Shown: one piece after another, positions 1 through 14,700 of the stretch | Position numbering within the stretch: position 1 is the stretch's first letter | Layout: the number at the start of each line of letters is the position of its first letter | DNA from: Trichoplax sp. H2 | Lineage: Eukaryota > Placozoa > Uniplacotomia > Trichoplacea | Direction of reading: 5' to 3' | DNA: 64,000 bases | NCBI GenBank assembly: GCA_003344405.1 | Contig: NOWV01000169.1 | Coordinates: forward strand, 106,450-170,449 | Program-made: the position numbers and the translations under genes | The notes under the pieces: model-generated | What the model saw: the letters and a program-made list of their open reading frames with translations, nothing else | Database searches by the model: none | What the model was told of the DNA's origin: nothing

Positions 1-87
1 AATTCTGTGCGAGTCTACAATTATAATTATTTCACGTAACTTAATTAAAATAAGTTGATTTACGCCTGCTAAGACCCAAGGTAGCCA
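1..87. other. 3' flank of EDRF1
   Basis: Short stretch at the left edge of the window, beyond the stop codon of the minus-strand EDRF1 gene. I see no coding signal in it; it presumably holds the 3' untranslated region. Confidence 0.5.
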
Positions 88-3000
88 TCAGTTCATCATA
101 TCGCATAGCTTCGAATCTGTGACGTAGTCAAAAGTCTCTTTTAATTCGTTCAGCCTTTCCGGCAAATCCACGTTCTGTTCTTTATTAATTTTTATACTCA
201 ACACTTTTCCATAAAGGTCTTTCAAGCGAAATATTAAATTGGGATCTCTATATATTAAAAAATGTAGTATATTTATCTAAATACTTATAGGGAAGCTGAT
301 AGCTGTCTAAATGATAGTCACCTTTTCTTACAAGAATTGGCAGCTAAAAGCATATTTCTTAAAGTTGTTAAAGTCTGCTTCATAACAAGGCCTAGCAACT
401 TCGTCAAATCATCATATTGAAAACTCCGGGTTTGAAGATTAACTGGTATTTGTGTACCACTTTCTTGCTCCTGGATAATTTTCGAGGTCGATTTTCGCTG
501 ATTCCTATCATCAATTTTCGACGAAATGTGATCCAGTAGCGGTTTCGTATCTTTGAATTTGATCAAGATACTTGCTAACGTTCTCAGTCTGGTACTCGGG
601 CTAATATTTTCCACTATGTGAATAATTAGAACAATATAAAGTCATTCAACCAATTGGCAATTTGAATCAATGGAGATTACAGAACAAGAATCATAAAAAC
701 CTTCAAGACTTTTCAGAGCACACTGTTCCAAATGTATCCGAAGACATGCCATCACATCTGTATCGGGCTTAATGAGGGTCAATGATTTATCATAATATCG
801 ATTCGCTAGAGTTCTAAAATACCTAATACGTTGTTCATCCACAATCTATGTTATAATCCATTGTAATACCGTTAAAGATTATAAATTAAGAAAGAAACCT
901 ATCATATTCAGAGATAATTTTTTATTAGTCTACCTTTTGACGAATCGAGTTGTGATGTAAAGTTGCTAAATCGAAGTATACATAGCCCATTTGTTTAACG
1001 GTTTCGGAATGTTTACTATGTACAACAAAAAATTCTAATAACGGCAAGTTTACTATAAAAAAATATGATAACTTAAGCAATTACTCTGACATATCCTGCT
1101 CCCTTAATTGTATTTCATACAGGCTAAGGAGTTTATGGAGCAAGTCGGTAACCTCTTTTTCAATCTAGTATCAATAGATAATAGATAACTTTCCGATAAA
1201 CATTGTCATAGGTGATTTATAGCAACAATATCTACGTCTATACGCGTATAATGAACATTCATACCTCTTCTATGCTCATATAAGCCAAAGGAGGATATTC
1301 CTGAAGTAAGGTAGCAAGAATTCGATACGTTCCGCATAACTGATCTCGAATTGAGTCCCAAATTTGCACATAGTTTTTCCGGACTCCCAAGACGTTTAAA
1401 GCTCGAATGTATGCTTCTATTGCCTACACCGAAAATTTACTAATAGTCACCATAGATAACTGGACAGCTTTATAATATAATTTTTTGCCGATCTTAATTG
1501 CTAATAAAAATCAGCAAGAAACTTTTAAATTACAGAGACAGTACGGATTTTTTAAGAAAGCCAATCTATTTCTTTTACCTTATACATATACATTTTTTCT
1601 TCTTCCGTAACTTGCCTTGCTTTTTCTCTTTGCTTTGATTCTCGAATTCCAATAGAATGAACATATAACCTTAACAGCCGTCCAATATTACTATTTAGTA
1701 AGGCAATATTGGGCCTGTAATAAAATGAATATCGTAATGATCATCGAGAACACATGGTATATTATAGTTAATGATTTAATAGAATGCTAAACATCTCCCG
1801 CACCGATCAGAAATAGTCTCAAAAGTTCTAATGCCAGCTTCAAAGAATGCAGCACTTTTTTTCCAAGCTTTCTCAGCAGCTTTAAGTGATGGCTCTATAA
1901 ATAGAGGAAAATGGATTATTTACGATATCTTGAAATAGGAAACGAAGCTGTGTTAGTTGTACAGTAATTCAACTATTAATGTTACATACCATCTTTAGAT
2001 GATATTTCTGCTGCTAAAGTCATATAGTAAGTACCCAATTCATTTCTATTATTTCCAATTCTTTTGGTAATTGCGATAGACTGCTTTCAATAAAAATACG
2101 TCATACCACGAAGCGTCAGTCAATTTATTGATCTCTAAGAGCACTGACAGTAACGATGCTGCACATAGTTAGAGATACTACTCTCGATTTTACAAGATAT
2201 ATTTAAGATTCAAAAATTCATGTTATTAATTTTATAAAACTTCATTATTGATAATTTCATATTTACTCTAAAGAATAGTACCTCATCATCTATTTTACAC
2301 TGGTGAGCTAATGCCATTTTGTAGAGCGTCTCGCTGTAGAAATTAATAAAGTATCAGGTTCGTAAGTAAAGAACCTATAGATCCGTTAAATTTTCCCCAC
2401 CAATTTGTTACCTATTCGTACGTTAGCGAAAAATACTACACAAGTTTTAAATTTGCTTGCCTAGAAAGTAAGCACTCTTCTATGTTACTTGCGAATTCCT
2501 TGGGGTATGATTGTAAACAACGATCTGTATTTATGAAATTTAAAAACTTACAAATTTGTTACAAATATAATATTTTCGGAATCAGAATATAACTAGCATT
2601 CTACAAAACCGACCATTATAAAATTTATTTAAGGTTTTCAGGACACCAATTATGGTGCTTTCATCAGATGTCGAATCGGAGAATTCTTTCTGTAATTTTT
2701 ATTAAGCCGAGGTCGAATGGAAATATCAAATTATTATTCAATACTTATGCTTTACGAATCATGAAAGCACACCTGAAAGTTGCGGATACGACCTGGTACC
2801 TATATGTCGGAAGCAATTTTTTTACATTTTACCAATTGTAACTATAAATCTATTGTAACCATGAATGTCTATAAAATTCTTCAAGAGCGTAATCTAAACT
2901 ACGTAAAACAATTTAACACGTGTCTAAAATCATTATTTCGAAGTCAAAAAAGTAGTAAGCATTATTCTACAAACTCTAGCAACTGAAAACAATAGAACCT

Positions 3001-6000
3001 TCTACGACTCATTAAGTGAAATCTGGAATTAATAAAATTGACATGCAATAGATATAAAACAGCAGCGGTAGTACAAGGCTAGCCTACTACAATATGTCGC
3101 TACTTGATATAACAAATTACACGTGATGCAGGTAGATTACTAAATTATTATTTTTGTCAACGCATGTTAAAAGTTCATGGAATAGAATTTAAAACTGACT
3201 ACATATCTGAATTTTAGCTGTAAAGTATCAACAGCATTATTCACCTTTGTAACTTTCAAAAATATATCTCCTGCCTTGACTAATGCGGCCTGTATTGAAT
3301 TTCTGTGAAATTGGCATTCGGCTGTGCGACATTCATTAAGCAGAAATTCTAGTTAAAGATAAGTTATTTGTTTAGGGAAAAATGACATTCGAAACCTGCA
3401 ACTTATATTAATAATTACCATCACATGCCAAAGATAATTTTAAAAATCGTACTGCAGCGCCATATTTCAGGCTCAGGTCCTTAATATGCGCTAGTTTTAA
3501 GCAGGCTCGTTTCGCTTGTTTCATAAAGATTATTGTTGATAAATACTTGCTATCTTCAGTTGAAAAGCAGCTTTCCGATAATTCTTCATTTTTCTTGCGC
3601 AAGCTGGAATGATTGCATTTATTATTAGTTATGCATTTAGCGTTAGCACATGCTAAGCATGATTCAGTTTTATCCATTTGGTACAGTCTTCTTCCTCTGA
3701 TATTGATTCCAGCCTCTATAATCGCTGCTCTTCGAATATTAGCCGTACTTTCTAGACCCTGAACGAAGTATTAATGAAATTAGTAATTTGTAAGAAAATG
3801 TTACGTCTTCGGTACGGATGAAAGAGTTCGTAGAACTGTTGCTTCTATAAATTAATAAAAGCAGCATTTTACGACAATCAACGAATACCACTTTACCAGA
3901 CTAAACGAACCTGAGAGATGTGCTTCAGCGCTTTCCTGTAGTTCTCTTCACTATTTCCTTCTACAGGAATAGGCTTAGGAGTTCGCTACAGCAAAGTCAG
4001 GTAATATTTTAAACTATATACAGTATTAGTGTAAAGTGTATATCCGTAAAAATAACAGTACATACGGTATTAACTTCTGAAAATAAGATGTCATCCGTGG
4101 ACTCGGCTTTGAAATTTATAACGGATGTTTCCTAGAATTTACAAATAAGTAACTCAATTGTTATCAATAATAAGGCAATCACTCAATATTTTTGTTCATG
4201 ATATTAAAATACCAAGGTATTACATTAACTATTATGTTCTTCGTAACGCTGGCTTCATTTCTTGTACTTGGTAAGCATTTGATACAGCTATCACAGTATC
4301 TGTTGCATTCATACTTTAAAAGCTGATCTGCATCAGAATTCTCGGTGGAGCTTTCGATACATTGGCATCCCGACTTTAATTCAGTAATGTCGATTAAGAG
4401 TTCACTTAACATCTGATTTGCAAGGGTGTAAATCTAGTTGTTTAGAAAACAAAGATTGTGAAATAACTACGTGAAGAAGCACCGTTACTATGTTAATAAT
4501 TATCAAGGGCCAAGCCAGTGCAACACCAGCAGTAACCCAACTTACCTCGGCATTAATTACTGGATCAAGCAAAGGTATACAATTTTTTAAAAGTGAGTGA
4601 ACTGAATGTAGGTCACTAAAAGTAACAATAGTACTCAATTACATTGACGATATATATTTAGAATTAAAGTAAACCGGTTATGCTTTCGCTTTATTTTTGC
4701 CTACCTATTACTTTTTTTTTCCAATTTGCATAGATTGTATGCTACCCTGTCAGGTGAGGTGTTATATTATTACCTTAAGTTATCATCACTTTAGTGGGTA
4801 TATGGATGATACCATATTTATGCATTTACAGGTAAAATATATCAGATGTATAGCTTTCATATCTATGGTACAATTATTAAATTTTTTACTTATATAATAG
4901 CATTGCAACTGGTAATTGAAAAGGATTGCAATCTGAGCCCTCTCCAGTCTAAGGAAATCGATACGAATATATTAATGACAACCGGTATTTAAGTGCCATT
5001 TTGCATATTCTCGGCATTAGATAGAAATTTATGAATTATGTTACTTAATCCACCATTATACTTATCATACAATACCTCTGCACAGAGTGAAGTTAAATCA
5101 TACAATTTAATAATATCTTCGTGTTTATCTTTTAAAAGCCAGTATGTGTGACCTTCTTGCGTACAGTTGGACTTAAGAAACGATAGAATGTTTCTCGCAA
5201 TATCTTTTATTAGCTAAGCATATTTAAGCAATTTTTATAAATAGTTAATAGCGAGAACAATGCATATTTTACTAATAGATATTAAACAATTATTTATTTA
5301 ACTACTGTACCTTAGGCGAAAACTGACTTCCTTCAGCTTTGGGAATATCTTCAGTTTTGATTAGTTCATAGTCCTTTGCGGTAGCTAAGTTTAAGTATTC
5401 TACATCATATGCAACATTTTGTATCTATTAAAGAACAATTCTTACTTTAACGATTCCGTTCAAATGATAACACATTGCTAATTCGGGAACATTACACATC
5501 AGATTATCCAGCCAATAATCTAGGCCAGTCAGAACATTAATGGGCTTCCCAAATTCTCTTTCGAATACAAGAATCTACTTCAGAAGCAGTCTCAAGCCAA
5601 TATATACTGACTAACTTTACATTTTCTCGCTTACCCATGTCGTAAACTAACAGCAGGATGGGTTCCTCTCCCAAATATCGGCATATTTGAACCCACTAGC
5701 ATTTTAATATTTTCAAATTTCCAAATTACGTTCTGTTGAAAGGCGGCCTAAAATAATTTTTATTTCACAACTTTAATACTAAAATGGAATATACCGAAGA
5801 TATAGTTAAGATATTGATTGAGGAATAATAATGAGGAGAAACGAACAGAGCTCTTGCAGCTATCTAATATCGACAATGGTAAGGCTTTATGACTGGAACG
5901 GGCTAATTCGTTTTTCAAATTTACTTCTGTGTTACCAAACAAAGATACTGTTTCGTGTTTAATCGACGCTTGTGGATCTTTAAATAATGAAGTAATGTTA

Positions 6001-7758
6001 TTCATAGACAATATTTGATCCAGGTTTCTTTCATTTTCTATGCTAAAAGATAAGATATATTGCGTATCATCTTATACTGACATAAAATGAACAAATCGTT
6101 ACAGTAAGTAGCAAAAAAGTCAATATATTTAGAAATTTATAACTTGAAACGGCCTCTGTAATGTATCGTATTGTACCTATAATACAATAGTCGCGACAAC
6201 ATATCTCTACTACTAGTAACTTTCTGATTCTTTCTTTTTTGATAAAATATTTCATCCTAATAAGAAATGTAGAAGACAATCGGCAACAAAATCTCATGCA
6301 TAACGGAAATGGGGAATTTAGACAAGGAAGAATATCACAATAACTTGATTTACAGGCTTACAGTGACGCAGTATAGTTATTTCACGTAACCCATACCTTA
6401 GGTTTATTTAACTGCTCGCAATAAAAGTTCTTAAGCCAGTCCCAATTTTCAATCTATGTAATATTCAAAATAGCAATAAAGTTAGTAAATATAGCAGCAA
6501 AGTCACAGTATCTTTGCCTGTAATGATGTTTCTTAAGCAACCTTAGTAGCATCCGCTAGTAATCTGTCGACATTAAATTCGTCAAGTAGTAACGTCTTGC
6601 CGATGCGATGAACAGCTAAGCTTACAGTTGCCGGGCTAATATAAACAGAAACATTAATACGATAAAATTTCACAATTACAGTACTCTCCTAAAACGTGTA
6701 CTGTAACAATTAATAAATTATAACATTGCAACAACTACTAAGCCTTCACTCGCTACAGAAAAGGATTTATATTATCATGCTGGTATATATCTACAAAATA
6801 AAATTTGCATAGTTTATAAAAATTGTATAAGTACAGTATATACGTACATATTAACGTATTTAATGCCAAAATATCTACGTAATAGCATAATTTAATTACC
6901 TGAAAGGCATCTTCAATAGCTTTTTAATATTCTTTAAAAACCGATAATATTGCAGACCGATACGCATACGTACAGTGAGAAGTGAAATATGAAAGAAAAT
7001 CAGTTATAGCGAAGTATCAGTCAGCTTTCTACCTTAGCATCCGAAATTACTTCAACTTTATCAATTGTTTCTGGAAATGCGTCGGCCAATGCAAAGCTGA
7101 GTCCAGATATAATGGAAAAGAATACAAGACAATAATTTGATAAAGACTAGATTATATAATGTTATCACTGGTTTCACTCGGCTGTTGCAACTATATTTAT
7201 AAAAATTCTTTTGAGTAAATTATCATAATCTACAACAGTCATTGAATAAGAAGACTTAATAGGGAAGTGCTATTGTACAATAATATTATTTAAAAATTTC
7301 AGCAATTCACTGTTGGATATTAAAGATAATACCTCTAGAAACATATAGACTGTACCTCGAGAGTTCGAGCGAATTTTCTGTGGGGAATAAGTTTTGTATC
7401 CACCTGGCAATCTTCAGCCAATGTAAGGGTGGCTGGTTAAGGTTAGTTTCCTGATGTCATTGATAGAGGAATCGATAATTTTAGCGGAAAGTATCAATGC
7501 AAATAGCAAAAGATTTTCGTTGAATAGGCAGGCATTATACTTATATTTATCTAATGCTGCCGTATAAAGTGCACATAACACCTCGCAAGTAGTGCTAATG
7601 GTTAATATCTGCATATACTTTACACGTAATCTTAGTTAACGATTCAATTAGCTGTAACAAGTGAACCTGTTTTACTTGACAGAAAGGCATAGGGAATTTG
7701 GCGGCAGAGTATTTAACGACAGCTGTAGAATTTATGCCATTTTCTTCGAATTGCTCCT
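88..7758 (-). CDS. EDRF1: EDRF1 (erythroid differentiation-related factor 1) homologue, multi-exon
   Basis: Large multi-exon gene read leftward; stop TGA at 88-90. Pieces match the EDRF1 family in the right order. An N-terminal exon near 7690-7757 gives INSTAVVKYSAAKFP. The exon near 6560-6640 gives AVHRIGKTLLLDEFNVD. Near 6380-6480 is NWDWLKNFYCEQL. Near 5640-5750 is FENIKMLVGSNMPIFG. Near 5450-5580 is KPINVLTGLDYWLDNLMCN, the family hallmark. Near 4230-4630 is LLKNCIPLLDP and MLSELL. Near 3420-3670 is a TPR-like helical stretch with KYGAAVRFLKLSL. Near 640-840 is YFRTLANRYYDKSL, near 320-610 is a helical segment, and 88-247 is the last exon. Human EDRF1 is about 1,240 residues and affects erythroid gene expression; the role outside vertebrates is unknown. 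The first exon with the start codon was not identified and probably lies at 7.76-8.2 kb. It is divergent with FANCI. Confidence 0.9.
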
Positions 7759-8189
7759 AGAGATTAAAATACGAATTCGATTTTGTTTCTTTAAGTACAT
7801 ATTCATTCTAAAATCATTTGCTATATGATATGGTATAATCAAATAAAATACCCGGTAAAGTAAAATATGCACAGCTGCATGAATAATGTATTCACACAGA
7901 AGGGTTAAAGCCTCCTGTGTGAATTATCATGACCATTTTTTGACGAGATTTTTAGATGTACTCGTATTTCGATTGCTACAGTTAGTTTGAATTGTGTGGC
8001 ACGTAATATGATTTGCGATCAATACAGTACAGTAACATTACAGCACTTGTTTATGTGTCAAGTGCAGTACTGTAGATTCAATATGTCAAACTAATTAATC
8101 ATTACCATTATTTCACGAGATCATTGACTTGAGTGAAAGCCTTCACGCCATTAAGATTCGAATTTGTACGGTGATAGCACTTCAATTTA

Positions 8190-8280
8190 TAATTACCAAT
8201 AATAATTATAATTATAATTATGATTAAATTTGATTTTGATTTTAATTAATTTATTTGTTTATTTACTACTGATTTAATAC
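8190..8280. repeat. AT-rich simple sequence
   Basis: Runs of AATTAT-like units followed by T-rich GATTTT and TTTATTTG units. This is low-complexity DNA in the EDRF1/FANCI spacer, probably without coding content. Confidence 0.7.
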
Positions 8281-8352
8281 CGTACGGTACAGTATGATCT
8301 CCTTCAGAAATCTCAGTGAGAACAGTGCTGATTTGTTAATTAATTAATACAG

Positions 8353-8430
8353 TACTAGTGCAAACTCCCGTCGCTTTGCTGACGGTTTAAGATAATGTGC
8401 TCATTTAACAGATAGTATTATTACCATTTG
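8353..8430. repeat. 78-bp dispersed element, copy 1
   Basis: Starts TACTAGTGCAAACTCCCGTC and ends ACCATTTG. It is nearly identical to 39215-39289, differing by a three-base indel and one substitution, in an unrelated setting. Inside, CCGTC and GACGG can pair around an eight-base loop. It may be a miniature transposon or a structured RNA sequence. Confidence 0.8.
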
Positions 8431-8536
8431 ATAGACCTGTCAGAGGTTCAGTAACTTTTTACCGTGTCAGTCAGCAGGGATAGCTTCAGTGGGCCGAATT
8501 TCGTAATAAAGGTTCACCGAAGTTATTCACTGCTGT

Positions 8537-8567
8537 CAGTGTACAGTACAGTACAGTACAGTACAGC
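8537..8567. repeat. (TACWG)n pentamer run
   Basis: Five to six tandem GTACA-type pentamers immediately 5' of FANCI. Same family as the longer arrays near 22.1, 29-30 and 51-52.5 kb. Confidence 0.85.
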
Positions 8568-8770
8568 GTATCAGTTGCTTGCATTCACTGTACAAACTAC
8601 TGTAGACCCTGCTATTGCCTGATCACCCGCGCTATTTTGGAAGACAATTTAAACTCTTTTATTAAACGTCATTGATTTCTGAAGTACTGCCTTTCCTAAA
8701 CAATAAATAAACTTTAAAAATTTATTTGTTACTCACCGTCCACTAGCATTTGCAATTCACTAGATTAAGA

Positions 8771-11700
8771 ATGAATAGCAGCTCTTTTTTGCTAAAATGT
8801 TTTGCTGAAGGAAACCAAGATGCAGTACTGAAATCCGTTAACTGCTTAAATGAGAAACAGGTAATGCATCAAAGTTTTAAAGAGTTTATAAGGTTGTTGC
8901 TATCCCTAACTTTTTATCCATATTATTGTTATACGTATGTAAGTCTTCTAGTTTCGCATTTAGAAATAACCATCTATACTGTACGTATTTAAAAGATTTC
9001 TTCTGCAGTGGCCACTACGGCACTGTACAGTACTCATAGTACTTGAGTGTCGCACTTGATATGCAGCTCGTATTTGTAGGCCCTTGGTTGCTTTTACCCA
9101 CTTAGCTGCATTCTACGGGTACGCCTTTTCGCTCGTTTACTATATCTGTAAATGGGCTTTAAATTGTTACCTACAGTAATCTGTTTCAGAAGCCAGGAGG
9201 TACACATAGGTACAAGTCGTATGAAATTAAATAATTTAACGTAATTTATGCTGGATTCAATTACAGCTCTGCAACTTGATTGATGGACATCATCCGCAGA
9301 CATGTGAACTTATGCAAGTTATTCTTAAAGGTAACATTCGCCTACAATATATAATAAATTCTGACATTATGGCATTATACTGGTTTTTCAATAATTATTT
9401 TAGCGAAAATTTTTTATTTTAATTACTGAATAAAACTGACTCTACAAAAATTAAGCGGCTGCATGATGAATTTGTTCTTCTTATACCATATTTTAATACT
9501 ACTGTAGAACTTGACTGTAATTACCAAATACGCGTAGCAGCAGAGTGATTTAATGTACAGTACTGTGTTGACTGCAGAGGATACTATGTTGTTTAAAGGC
9601 AGTTGAACAATATCATAAGTTTATAATCTTAGTAAATTATCTTCGGCACACAAGGAAGGATAGAGGAGTGGCATTTTGTAATGGGATATATGTGCAGGTA
9701 TAAAAATTAGAAAAAATTATGTTGTGACATCAATCACTGTAACTGCCAAATGGTAAAAGTGCAAATAGTTACCTATGCGGAATACTTGTATAAATGAACG
9801 TTATGAATATGACAAGTAAACTTAAAATGGTGGCTGTTATATTTTACTATTTGCACTTGTACAACTGCCGTATAACAGTTTAGCTATAAAGGTGACAGTA
9901 ACGACGTACATGCTGTATGTAGTAGTATAGTAAGCGTTTAAGTTTTGATTTAGATGCCGTTAGTTTGATGAATTCATATTATTTAATTGCAAGCTCTAAT
10001 AACTGATAAGAATGAAGGATTCCAAAAACATGACTTTGTAGTAAAACATTGTGTATCGTTGATCAATGAAGGACAGATGCCACAGAAGGTAAGACAATTA
10101 ACATCTAAAATTATATAGCCAATGTCAATTTACTCGGTTGTCCTTCGCTAGTGTATAAGAGCCTGTGGCGTATTTAGATTTTTGTAAGTAATGTTTCGAA
10201 TATACAGTACTTATCAGTAAGACTTGTATTGCTGTAACTATTAGGTACTTGCTGGAATGGTTAGTTATCTATTGGTACAGGTAAACGATCTATTTTACTT
10301 CAAGCAAAAAATGCGAACTTTATTATTTGTACAATATGAACAGTATTAAAGTTCTAGTATAATCCTCTACATAAAGTAGTAATTATAGGTTATTTAAGCT
10401 GGATTCTGTATCATATAAATTGATTATATGTTATCTTATAGATAAACTCGGCGTCTTGTTCACTGTTGTTGGATTTATGCAATATCTTCTTGGAAGCCAT
10501 TGAATCTGGTATTTGCAGAAATGAAAAGTAGGAGCATCACCAGATTTATGTCTAGCGTATTTTAATTCGGAATTACTCTTATACCTAAAATTTAAACCCA
10601 AGGTCTTTAGAATTATTTGCGAAAGTGCTATCTGCTATTTCATTGAAGGAAAGTGTTTTCCATAAAAAAGGTAAGGTAGCGGATCTATCTGATAAGATGC
10701 TATTATACTTACGATGTAGAGTCTTGCTTTAATTTCTGAGCCCTTCCGAATATTCCTGCTATTCAAATCAGATATTTGCACTCCAATGAGTGGACCTCAA
10801 TATAAAGCTTACATATTGAATAAATTATGCTCTAGCAGGTAATTGTTGGAATAAAACACTATTATATGACTACTGTCTAAACAACTCCTAGAAAATTAAG
10901 GCAATACTAATTTATAGTAAACTAGCTTTGTAGTCATTTTGTGACTATGCAAGTATTTACTATACAAATACAACTGCACGTATCACTTAAAGAGCACTGC
11001 CTATTCGTAACTTTACATGTGATGCCCCCTATTGGTGCTGATTAGTTTACTTACGCTCTTAAATTTATCTTACCTAGATGGCATGCCAGCTGCATAGTAT
11101 CTATGGCATCGATGTTTCGGTACGCTACCTATATATTGTAGATGAAATTACAATTACTCTCAGTGATATTTCACGAAAGTATATTTCCAAATAATTGTGT
11201 GCCAAATTTATGTCTGTATACGAGCAATAAGAGGTGACTATAGATTTAAGAAATGTACTTGCTCTGTGCTGACCTCAATTTACCTTTACAGAGGTATTGA
11301 TATGAGTGAAGAAGAACTACGTGTGGTAGTGGAGAAGATGATACTGTAAGTATGGCTTTTAGTTATGAATATGATATTTACTTTAGTCGGTATTAGTAAG
11401 ACTACCGATAAGAACTACCTATTGGTGTCGTTACTAGGACGTTACCTAGCATTGATATTTTGGAATTGCCTCCCTTGGTATATCAGTTGCTTTTAATGTC
11501 AAATCAGGTCAGGATATCTTTGCTCCTTAGGGTTGCTTACCTAGATGATTCGATTGCAAGCAAAATATTACGTACTTTTATGAATCGTACTGTAGGGCTT
11601 CAAGAGGACTATTTTAGCTGGTATCATCTCATATATGACAAGCTTAAACTTACAAATCCGAAAAGAACAGGAAGCATCAAAGTAAAATATGTTTTATTAT

Positions 11701-14700
11701 TGTAGTGATTGCTCTTCTGTTCGTTGGTAATCTCTTTCATGAATACTCTTACCTACTTACTACTAGCGAAATTGTGGCTATTTCTGATAAACAATTACAA
11801 CCGTTAGAAGGGACTGTAATTTTACACATGACCTACGCAATTAAGCAAGACCAAGTTTGTTCATAAGTTCATGATCCCATTGACGATATGTTTATTTCAG
11901 TTTCGTATAATCTAATACTATTTACGTTTTTATAGGATCTTGGAAAAGAGCTTATAAAATATTTTAAGGTTAAATAAGAAAATCGTTTAGGCTGAATACG
12001 AAAGCACTTTGTTGTGGAATGATTCGATTTCTCTGTCATAAGTTTCAATTAAATACTGCTACTCTTTGCTATTTTTATGTAGGAAAATTCAAATACTTCA
12101 TCGTCATTCCGTTTAGCTTTATCCCTAGCCGTTGCCCGTATAAGTCGCTTTCACGATTTGGTAAATTTTGAATTAGGGTCATTTTGAAGACCATTTATAA
12201 TTATTTATTCATTGTTAGAGCAAAATTACGATCTTTATAGTATTGTAATATTGAAGTTATTTTGATTAAATTTTAGATTTTTGATATTTTGAAATCAAGT
12301 ATCATCAAAGCCTACAAAGATAACGAACGTTTTAATTCGTGTCGATGGTTAAGAGGTACAATAATCAATTGATTGAACTAGCCATCAAAAAAATTAAATG
12401 GTAACTATCTATACGCATAGATTCTTCACGTACACCTCTGACGATTGAAAAAGCAACGCTCAAAGTGATCGAAAATAGGTGCAGGATTGTGTAATTGATA
12501 TCGGATCAATGATAAATTTATAGAGTTGTATTTATAGCCATGATTTTGACCAATGGAGATGAAAATTTTCTGAGATTTATGTTCACTAATATAACAGATT
12601 TACAAATAATATTTCTCAGTGCTAGATAGTGATCATATGCATTATTATTCTTTCTTCTAGTTCGCTTGGATGGGATCAAGTCACTCAGGGAATGTTAGAA
12701 CTTGGATTCATTCTTGTTGATGGTTTTTTAGTTAAAATACAGCCAGGTATTTTAGTAAATAAAAATTTATTAATTGTACTGTAACTTGCAAACGGCGATG
12801 ACCTTTCGTGCACTTCGAATGTATAAAACTATAGCACAATTGCAAGTCTCCCGGTTAGGAACTACTATTATACTAAAATGCTTTAAGGTTAGTATTATAC
12901 ACGCGAACTCTACACATTTTAAATGACCGTAGTGGTACATTATTGTTTTCACCTCTATTAAGATAGTGATCACACAGTATACGTATTAACATAATACAGA
13001 CAGTTGTAGAAATTTTTATCATTTTCTATCCATCTTGAAGGTTCATGACGCGATGAGGGAAGAAATATTAGAACAAATTATAAATCGGATAATTTCCAAA
13101 GGAATAGCTACAGTTACAAATTATATTGGTAGGTTATATCTTGAAAGTTGTCTATTTCATCGTCGAAGATAACTAAACAAACTTTGCACTTTACAGATAT
13201 GCTCGCTTACGCCTTAAAGATAATCAATCAGCTTTCTTCAAATATATTTTCCAAAGTAAGAAGTCCATAACTTTGTTTGGAATTAGACATAGTGCAAACA
13301 CTTTTTAATTACTAAAATTTCATTATCTACCATTGAACTCGTGATTCAACTATTAAATTGGGATGAAATGGTAACGGCACTTCTTTTATGGCCTTAAACG
13401 ACACAATGATAGCTTAAGAGAGCAATTAATCATATATCATTGCTACCTTTCGAAACCTCCAGAGAAATATTACTTGCTCTATTGGTAGATAGGAATTGTT
13501 CGAACCCTTAAAACTTCATTTAAACTTGGAAATAATCGTCTGATTATCAATTCTTTCTGCTTTGTCAGCCTCAATTTGTGTCGAACTTCAATCTGAGGGA
13601 TCATACACTAAATATGTTGTTCAAGGCTGTATTTTCTAGGTAACGATCGTGTGCCTTTAACAAATTTTGTCCTGTAGTTGTAATTGTTTAAAAATGAACC
13701 GTAATAGCGTATAATTAGAGAATTATATTCTGACCTTGTACTGTTGATAAATAAATTTGAGTAATTTTATTGGCCGCTAAATTAACTTAATTATCTTCTT
13801 GCAGATCAATTGAAGCTCGTAAAATAGCTGCATTTGGTATGACTGTTCTACTGAAAGCGTATAAGGTATATAATCCATAATTCTTCATACGTCTGTTATC
13901 AATTTCAAAATTTACCTAACGATCCATAAGGAAATGGAGCGCGAGGGCAACCTTAATCTATCAAGCCAGGTAGCTGTCTTATACAGCCAGGAATCTAACT
14001 TGGTACGTTACATTTTAATATCCTACTGTACGTCGGTGCTTTCATAGGCAAGTTAACGTATGATATATTTTATAATATTTAGGTACATATTCACAGCCAG
14101 ACCGGTAGCAAGCTCAATCATAAGTGGGTAAAATCAGAAATTTTAAGTAAGTGATATATGGTAATTAATGAATACACAATTGATGTAATACCTTGGATTG
14201 AAGTACTCAGTCAATAATCGGATACTTCTATAGGACATTTGTAGCGTTGCTTGTCACATCAGGCGTCTGTTAAAGAGATATTGTATAAAGTAATCGGAGC
14301 TCAATTTTGATATATAGTAGGCTATGTGGAATTATTAAATATCTGATAATGTATAATTCCTTTGATAGGGTTTTTATCAGACTGTTTCTATCGCTACAGA
14401 GCTACAAAAACTCGTTTACAATATTCTGATGAAGCAAGTTAGTATATGGTTATTAATAATATATCTATTGTAAGTAATCGTTACAATATCGATTGATTAT
14501 CTCTAATAGTTTAGTAAGGTATATCGAAGCGATTCAGGGTTGTTACCTCCCTTAGCACTTCATTCGTGTCTCATAACGGTCAACGACGAAACCTTTATTG
14601 TCGAACCTTTGGTGAATTTCATTTAAGGACTGATTCATCTAAATGTTCATTTAGAAGTAGTTAATTTTTATAGATTGTATTAATTTTACTGATTAATTTG

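Larger units (their letters stand above)
7759..8770. promoter_or_regulatory. Divergent EDRF1/FANCI spacer
   Basis: About 1 kb between the 5' ends of EDRF1 (-) and FANCI (+). It must hold both promoters and probably EDRF1's first exon. It contains an AT-rich simple stretch (about 8190-8280), one copy of a 78-bp dispersed element (8353-8430) and a short (TACWG)n run (about 8537-8567). No TATA box stands out. The regulatory role is inferred from position. Confidence 0.5.

Noticed and set aside
4402-4638. Apparent membrane-spanning protein inside EDRF1
   Set aside because: The hydrophobic stretch is read-through of an intron next to a genuine EDRF1 exon (LLKNCIPLLDPVINAE).
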